From: Nereocystis luetkeana
Taxonomy: Eukaryota; Sar; Phaeophyceae; Laminariales; Laminariaceae
DNA: 64,000 bases
NCBI GenBank assembly: GCA_031213475.1
Contig: JARUPZ010000014.1
Span: 4,612,556-4,676,555, forward strand
Reading direction: 5' to 3'
The notes below the pieces were generated by a model, which ran no database searches, had not been told where the DNA came from, and saw nothing but the letters and a program-made list of their open reading frames with translations. Positions 57,804 through 64,000 of the stretch are shown piece after piece (the first letter of the stretch is position 1; every line of letters begins with the position of its first letter). Both the position numbers and the translations under genes were made by a program.

Positions 57804-58216
57804 ATCAAATATTGATCGCCCATATCAGTGGGTTGGGACACGTGCACAGCATAGATCATGAGCATCCTACGGAACATCACGTGGAAACATGTACCAGGTA
57901 GATACTACACAGAACCACGGGTATCTACGATCTACGACCAGATCAGTAAAATAACCCGGGCACGCGCATGACATCATGACCACACTACCCCCGAATCGTT
58001 CGCCAGACATGCAGCTCATTCAGATCCTGTACGATCAATCCTGTCAGTGTGGAAAGTTGTGTACAGGTGACGCAGGTCCTTGAAAGTGATCGATGTGATC
58101 TGTCGACTGGCTTCGTCAGGGCGACGTGCGGGATATCGCATGCTGCTGTGTGCACGATGTTGCTCGCTCACCGTTGCCCGTTTCTATTGCTTTAACCGGT
58201 AGATACTCTATCAGTA

Positions 58217-58297
58217 CCACTCTGGCCGGAAATATAGTTTGACATGTTGGGTGTTGAGATTGATACCCGTTGTTCCTTACACCTTCGGGCAGATTAG
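58217..58297. mobile_element. CCACTCTGTCC-family MITE, 81 bp
   Basis: Left TA-CCACTCTGGCCGGAAATA; right TTCGGGCAGATTAG-TA. TA at 58,215-58,216 and 58,298-58,299. Confidence 0.65.
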
Positions 58298-58299
58298 TA

Positions 58300-59079
58300 C
58301 GTAGGTACGTACCCGACACACATATATACCTGGTTAAGTATTCGGCGAGACTACAGAGTGGTAGACTCCAGAGTACCTACCTGGAATATTATACGTACAC
58401 GCATTTTACTCTGGAAAAAATCGCACTCGAGCAGAAGCACTTTGCAAAAAAATAGCGACCAAACTCTTCCGCCAAACCGCACCAACAAAGCAGGTTCGAC
58501 ATCATATTTGACGAGGGCGTCGACGACGGCGGAACTCTTTCTTACGACGCTCCCCCTACTGCAACGACCCCCATGGCGACTTCCCTCACGAATATGGTCC
58601 CCACGGCAACGGTCTTCACGGCAACGGTCCTCACGACGACGCTCCAAAGGTGCGTTTGGTAGGGTGTATGCTTTGGGGTGCCCAGGTATCCTATCCGGAT
58701 ATCGTTTAGCTGTATTACCGCCCCCCAACACCATACCCGTCGTAGGATAGAGCACCGTGGTACTGGTAGATATAAGTAATGCTATATTTTGGATAAGGCA
58801 CCCGGGTGGTCGGGTAGCCCTTACCTACGCCAAATACCTACGTAATTAAACCTGTTTAACATGCGTTTCTACCCGGCTGTAGTCGGGTTTCCACCGGGGT
58901 AGAACGGCGTAGAACTTACACCAACGACCATACACTACCCATATTACAGCCCCCCAACGGCATATATATCCGTCTCCACATTGTGTCATATGATGTTAAG
59001 GACAATGTACCTCCGGGTTGTCAGTGGTATTGGTATTGACCCAAGCACCATGCAATGGACGCGAAACTAATGTATCTAC
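58300..59079. other. No gene recognised
   Basis: A 130-codon plus frame (58,358-58,750) with repeated CACGGCAACGG and CTCACGACGACG words has no known domain. Confidence 0.4.
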
Positions 59080-59612
59080 TTGACTCCACACAGCCTTACA
59101 ACGTTGCTCCCGAGAGAAGACTCGTACAGCCGCAGCGAGGCACACCTACGACGACAACTACGGCAAAAAATTGAGGAGCTGCTCTCCGAGTACCCCCTGG
59201 CCGCCGGTGGATGCTACGGCCCAGACCCTTGCACCGCCGAAACACGACCCGTTGCCCGCCGGCCTCTTATTCAGAGCAGCTCCAGTGGGGCCAACACTAG
59301 CAGCAGCAGCAGCAGCAGCAGTAGCCACCGCAGCTCTTCCCGAATACCCAGCCCGCTGTCGGGTACGGCGGTCCAGGCGTCTACGCTACGCCACCGCACA
59401 CATCGATCGGTTTCATGTCACCTGCGAAGCACTACCAGGGCGGGCGCACCTACAGCAACCATCATGGCAATTCTTCCCGTAATTCCCACCCCCTGTGGGG
59501 TACGACCATCTCGGCGCAAATGCTGTCGCCCGCAACCACCGTTGGCGTGCCACTAGCGTCTTCACCGCGGTAGTCCCATGGGGGGGGTGCCACCACCATC
59601 ACGACCACCACT

Positions 59613-59659
<47 letters not shown>

Positions 59660-60480
59660 TCACCGCAGCTCTCCCGGTACGCTCCACCTGGAAAAGGGTG
59701 CCACGGCCCTGGCAGCCAGGCTGCTACCGCTGCCGCTTGCAGCCACTGCAGGCCACACCGCCGACAGCAGCAGCAGGAGCAAGAGCAACCACAGTTCGTA
59801 CGCAACGGCCGACCCGCTGTCGTGTGCTGTCTTTCCGGCCCCTTCGCCACTACCACTACCACCACCACCCAGCGCATGCCGACCCCTTCGTCAGAATAGT
59901 ACCAGGAACCGTCGCTGGAACGGGTTCGGGAACGGTTCGCGAAGGAGTTCCTTGAACAATTCCTGCAACAGTGCTAGAAACGATTCCTGGGAAAAAAAAC
60001 TTGGATCAGTTTCGGGAACATAAAAATATTCTTGCTAAATTCCCACAACATCGACGTGAAGGGTTCCTGGTTTCTGGCTCACCCTTGCCTACTCGTCCAT
60101 ATCCTGGCAATATTGGGGACGTCGACGAGATAAATAACGCATTCAGAGCGGTCAGCGAGGACGATGCAATGGTAGACCTAGAGGAATGGAAACCTGGAAC
60201 AGTTGCTGGTACAGCTCCTGGAATGTTGCCAGGAATGGTTCCTGGCACACTCTCCGCGCCTAGCCTAGCACGTTCTCACAAGTTTGAGGATGTAGACAAG
60301 GGAAGTAACGCGGTCAGCCCCCCGTGACCGATCGGCGAGGGCGGCCCAGCTGCAGGCCAAGAGCAACGAAGCCCTGAAACAATTCCTGGAACAATGCCTG
60401 GAACTGCTCCTGGCACACCCTCCGTGGTTTTCCTAGCACGTTCTCCAACTTTGAGATTGTTTTGACCAGGGAAACAACGC
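59080..60480 (+). pseudogene. Decayed Q-rich locus, member 3
   Basis: CAG arrays at about 59,301-59,325 and 59,611-59,657, fragments such as LSGPFATT (like ASGPYATT of member 2), and a tail of GGAACxxTTCCTGGAAC-type 12-bp repeats (59,895-59,990, 60,190-60,245, 60,380-60,420) followed by GACAAGGGAA as after member 2 at 50,091. The matching pieces fall in different frames with stops between, so either exons of a spliced gene or a pseudogene. Confidence 0.4.
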
Positions 60481-61304
60481 AGTCAACCTGCAATGTGCCG
60501 TCGGCGAGGCCGAACCCGTCGCATGGCTAGAGGAATCCAAACCCTAGGACTGGATCTCGGGAAATGTTTTGCAAAGGGTAGATTCTCGGCTCGGGGCGGG
60601 GCGAGGCGGATGGGGGGGACGAAGATGGGACAAAGCGGGCGGTGCGGGTTAACCAGGTGGCCGCGAAATGTTGGCGGCGGGGGGGAAACCTACAGTAGTA
60701 GTGAAGTAGGAACCTTGCTCTATAAAACAAAAACTATTATCCTGTGTCGTTACGGTACATGTGTTTTAATTTTTATTCCGTCGTCAGTACCCCGGTTCGT
60801 ATATCATGCCAATAATGTCTGTCAATATCTCAGCCTGTGTCTCTCTTGAGTCGCATACGCACATACATGCATGCATCTGGTGCAGACGGTGGTGATGGTG
60901 GTGATTTGTAGTGTCTAAATGTCAGCAGGAGGAGCCTCTATTTTCTTAGTGCTTTGGTAGTGCAGTGCACATAAATAGGTAAGCACGCCATGATCAGCAG
61001 GGAGTGGGTAGTGGTGGCAATCAAAATTGTAGACAGTTAGGTCAGTGTCGTTTATTTTCGCTGCGGCATACAAACAGCAAGTTTCCCTGTCCTTGTGGTT
61101 TAAACTTCGTTGAACGGATGTGACCGGTTGTCGACGAGACTGGCTAGAGGAACGAGCTGACAAACTTACTGCTGACAAGCGATTTTTTATGATGAGCACA
61201 TACGCAAACGGCAAGATCAGGGAAACCTAAAAGTCTCCAGATTGCAACCATCTAAAGTTTCACCCAACGCACTTACGCCTCGTCGAATCGTTGTGAAGTA
61301 GGTA
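60481..61304. other. No gene recognised
   Basis: Short ORFs without motifs. Confidence 0.5.
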
Positions 61305-61387
61305 TTACGGGGGGCCATAGCAACTATTGTTAGAACCAAGTGTTATTGTTAGCAAAAATAGCGAAATATATAGGTTTTTGTATGTAT
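61305..61387. mobile_element. TTACGGGGG-family MITE, copy 10, truncated
   Basis: Left end TTACGGGGGGCCATAG with TA at 61,303-61,304 and the internal AAATATATAGGTTTTTG segment. The right half is replaced by family A from 61,388. Confidence 0.75.
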
Positions 61388-61785
61388 GGTGTGTGTGTTC
61401 TTCACAATAAACCGTTCTTTCTACCCGTTGACATCCAGCACAACCAGTGTCCGTGCCGATTCTTTAACCCTAGAAGAGGTACAAGTTCTTTGGTAACAAA
61501 ACCACGCCACAGCAGAGATACTACGTTGCCACGTAGCTGGTATGCAGTAAGCACAGTAGTGGGCAATGCAATGCCATGTCATCATACTATAGATACGACA
61601 CAGGCACAAGACATACATGTTCTATGAAATAGAGAAACGAAAGAAAACCAAGGAGAAACAAATACAAAAGAGACAAATAAGTAGAAAGAGAAAACGTCGA
61701 AAAGAAAAAATATAGAAGGAACAAACAAACTGTCGCGCCCCCCCCCGCAGGGGATGTGGCAGACACTTGAAAAAAAAAAGGAAGA
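61388..61785 (+). repeat. Dispersed repeat family A, copy 3
   Basis: Uninterrupted version of the LINE-split copy: CATCATAC continues directly into TATAGATACGAC at 61,581-61,597. It extends to the CGCCCCCCCCCGCAGG block that is also present at 41,671-41,690. Confidence 0.85.
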
Positions 61786-62019
61786 AGGACACCAAGGTAT
61801 GCGAAACAGTAAGAAACCTACCCATACACATACATGAAGAAACCTTATTTATTGTCCTCCTTTCGGCTAAACATCGATCTTCTCCAAATAATGCCGCCTT
61901 TTCTCACGTTGCCCTCTCATTGCACGTTCACCCACCGTCTACTCTTTAGTCCACTCCGGGTCCGGGCTCCATCTCCACGGCATGAGTGCGGGTGTGTTGC
62001 CCCTCCCTCCGTGCTTTGC

Positions 62020-63135
62020 CCCGTCTCGAAAGGGATGCGAGGTTAATGGTCACATACATGACTATGGCAAGCAAAAAATGAGTACCCCCCCCCCCTGTAA
62101 TATACACCTGGTGCGTATATTATAAGTTGGGTTGGCGTTGGTTGGCGGCGGGGCTACACAACACGCCTTTCACTACGTGAGCTAGACAACCAGGGCACCG
62201 TTTGTTTTTCGCGGTCACCAAGGCTGGCGGTCGTGTTGAGCGGGGACAACCTTAACTCCGCATAATAAGAGGGATGATCGTATCACGTAGTGTGTACATA
62301 CATGGTAAGGCACCCGCGTGGCAGCTGAAGAGTAAACCCATTGCTGTCTCTGGAAGTGACCGCACCACAAAATCAATAAATTCATTGACGCTGTTACCCT
62401 TATAATATGCGAGAAGTTCCGCCTCAAAAGCGGTTCTTCGTAGGATGCACCTCACCCTTCATGCGACTCGCCCAACACCTCACGGCGCTTCGCGCTTGGT
62501 GCCAGCAATGTCTTCCTGGTCGGTGAAAACCCGACGTGGTCGGCCCCGGCATTGTAGGGATGCGAGGGTCTATGGTTATACAACTACGGCCATACATGAT
62601 AATGAGTACACCCCCCCCCCCCCTTATTATATGGGTTGGGTTGGCGTCGGTTGGCAACGACACTGTAAAACATGCCGCTCACTATGTGAGCTAGACAACT
62701 AGGGTACCGTTGTTTTGTTTTTGGCGGTCGCCCACAGCTGGTCGTCGAGTTAGATCATTGTGCGAGGTATATAAAATTTACTTCGTGCTAGGGAATTGAT
62801 TGTATCACGCAGTGTATAAGGTAAGACACCCAACAAGCAGTTACATAGTACTTCCATTGCTGCCTGGAAATGCCTACGACCGGAAATTAAATTAATTCAT
62901 TGAAGCTGTCATCCATATACAAGTCCATTTTACAAGCGGTTCTTAGTAGGATGCCGCTCACCCTTCATGCGACTCGCCAGACACCTCACGGCGCTTCGCG
63001 CTTGGTGCAAGTAATGTCTGCCTGGTCGGTGAAAACCCGACATGCTCCGTCCCGGTATTGTAGGGATGCGAGGGTCTACGGTCATACGACTACGGCCATG
63101 CATAAGATCGAGCACACCTCTCCTATCGAGTACAC
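62020..63135 (+). repeat. Family D tandem array, ~505-bp units
   Basis: A partial core at 62,020-62,075, then units 62,123-62,631 and 62,632-63,135, each GGGTTGGCGT(C/T)GGTTGG to core. Cores at 62,430-62,610 and 62,930-63,110 preserve the minus-strand ~57-codon frame ending TKNR(L/F). Confidence 0.85.
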
Positions 63136-63145
63136 CCCCTCCTCC

Positions 63146-64000
63146 ATGTCGGCGAACGCCAAGAAATGCGCGGTAGTTGCTTGTAACGAAGATAAGGTGA
63201 GCCCGATAAATTTCTGTTGGAAGTGGGGAGAAGATGAATTGCTGATCGTAGACCAGTATACGTACCTTGGCGTAGAGATCTCAAAAGACTGCTCTTGGGA
63301 TACACACATATATATAGCAAAAGTAATAGGAAAGGGTAAACCACACATAGATAGGCAAGATGGATGCGATCCTAACAGACTCGCACCTTGACACCAGGAT
63401 TAAGAGACGTATCCTGATGAATGTGATAGTACCAAAGCTAGAGTATGCAGGAGAAGTATGGGAAGGGGACGCGAAACTCGTAAAACAGTTGGAAACAGTA
63501 CATACATATGGCAGCAGCTAAAAAAAACTTGAGACGCTCAAGTACGACTAGTAATAGAGTATTAAGAGCAGAATTGGGAATGCACCCACTCAAGACAAAC
63601 AGGGATATATATATATATATATGAGAAAGTTGAAATGGCAGTATAAAGTAAGGAACATGCCAAAAAAGAGCTTGCCAGCCATACCCGGTAGTTGATAGAG
63701 CGGTATGGGAGAGAGTAACGAAAAGGCGAGCTGGAGTAAGGTGGGATAGCGTAGTTGAGAAAGTATGGAAGGATATAGGGGGAAACCAAAAAGGTGATGT
63801 CCGCCGGGAAGTTTGGGGAGTACAAGGCAGAAGTAGAAGAAATGAACGGGAACGCTAGCGCTACGAAACAAGGTGGAATCGGAAAAAAACACTTAGATAT
63901 ATACGGAGGATTGAGCGAAGGCATAGGAATGAAAACATATTTGCACGGCCCAATGGACTTCGCGAAAACGCTGAAACTGCGCTTTCGTGTAGGTGACCAG
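63146..64000 (+). pseudogene. LINE reverse transcriptase C-terminal fragment
   Basis: Starts in family D and runs off the right edge. The first frame (63,146-63,391) contains DQYTYLGVEISKDCSWDTHI, the conserved region after the RT palm of many LINE pols. The match then continues in other frames (words such as KLEYAGEVWEGD, GRYGRE-like and KTYLHGPMD), so at least two frameshifts and an AT-microsatellite insertion (about 63,606-63,622) have disabled it. It is a different LINE lineage from the 40-kb copy. Confidence 0.75.

Overview
The window looks like nuclear DNA from a repeat-rich eukaryote, and is built almost wholly of transposable elements and their debris. Base composition is near balance. 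There is no operon structure, no rRNA and no convincing tRNA gene. A Copia polyprotein, LINE reverse-transcriptase tails, non-autonomous DNA transposons of several superfamilies, very long triplet microsatellites, glutamine-rich ORFs and a short interstitial (CCCTAA)n tract are present. A stramenopile, possibly a brown alga, is my best guess. That rests on remembered resemblance of the Copia and LINE proteins only.

Layout. 1-8.05 kb: an old duplicated segment (second copy at 34.9-37.0 kb) riddled with MITEs, then a tRNA-headed SINE-like repeat, dispersed repeats and two diverged tandem arrays. 8,376-16,893: one composite Copia insertion with three LTRs, flanked by the 5-bp duplication GACTA. 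It holds a nearly complete but dead minus-strand element plus a deleted, internally inverted derivative. 16.9-22.7 kb: array remnants, weak ORFs and a 752-bp element with terminal inverted repeats. 22.7-25.8 kb: a TTAA MITE abutting a 2.9-kb TTAA-bounded unit that contains a decayed TE coding relic. 26-31 kb: dispersed repeats, homopolymers and a 1.2-kb (CTA)n array. 31.5-32.7 kb: a Q-rich ORF on the minus strand. 33-40 kb: two hAT-like elements filled with GGGTC repeats, the second copy of the duplicated segment, and LINE ends. 40-48 kb: a LINE tail nested in another repeat, and more repeat families. 49-50 kb: a second Q-rich ORF. 50.5-64 kb: tandem arrays, MITEs, a decayed third Q-rich locus, a ~505-bp tandem repeat and a LINE fragment running off the right edge.

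The most interesting signal is a pair of short palindromic words that are heavily over-represented: TACC(A/T)GGTA (about 31 exact copies by hand count; about 0.5 expected at equal base composition) and TATTAATA (11 copies; about 1 expected). Paralogous repeats inside the window show that both arose as insertions at a TA dinucleotide, TA becoming TA-CCWGG-TA or TA-TTAA-TA. The inserted bases match the terminal nucleotides of the two TA-targeting MITE families present here (ends CCA...TGG and TT...AA). I infer that they are excision scars of Tc1/mariner-type cut-and-paste transposition, some of them stacked because a scar re-creates a TA target. No host gene can be called with confidence.
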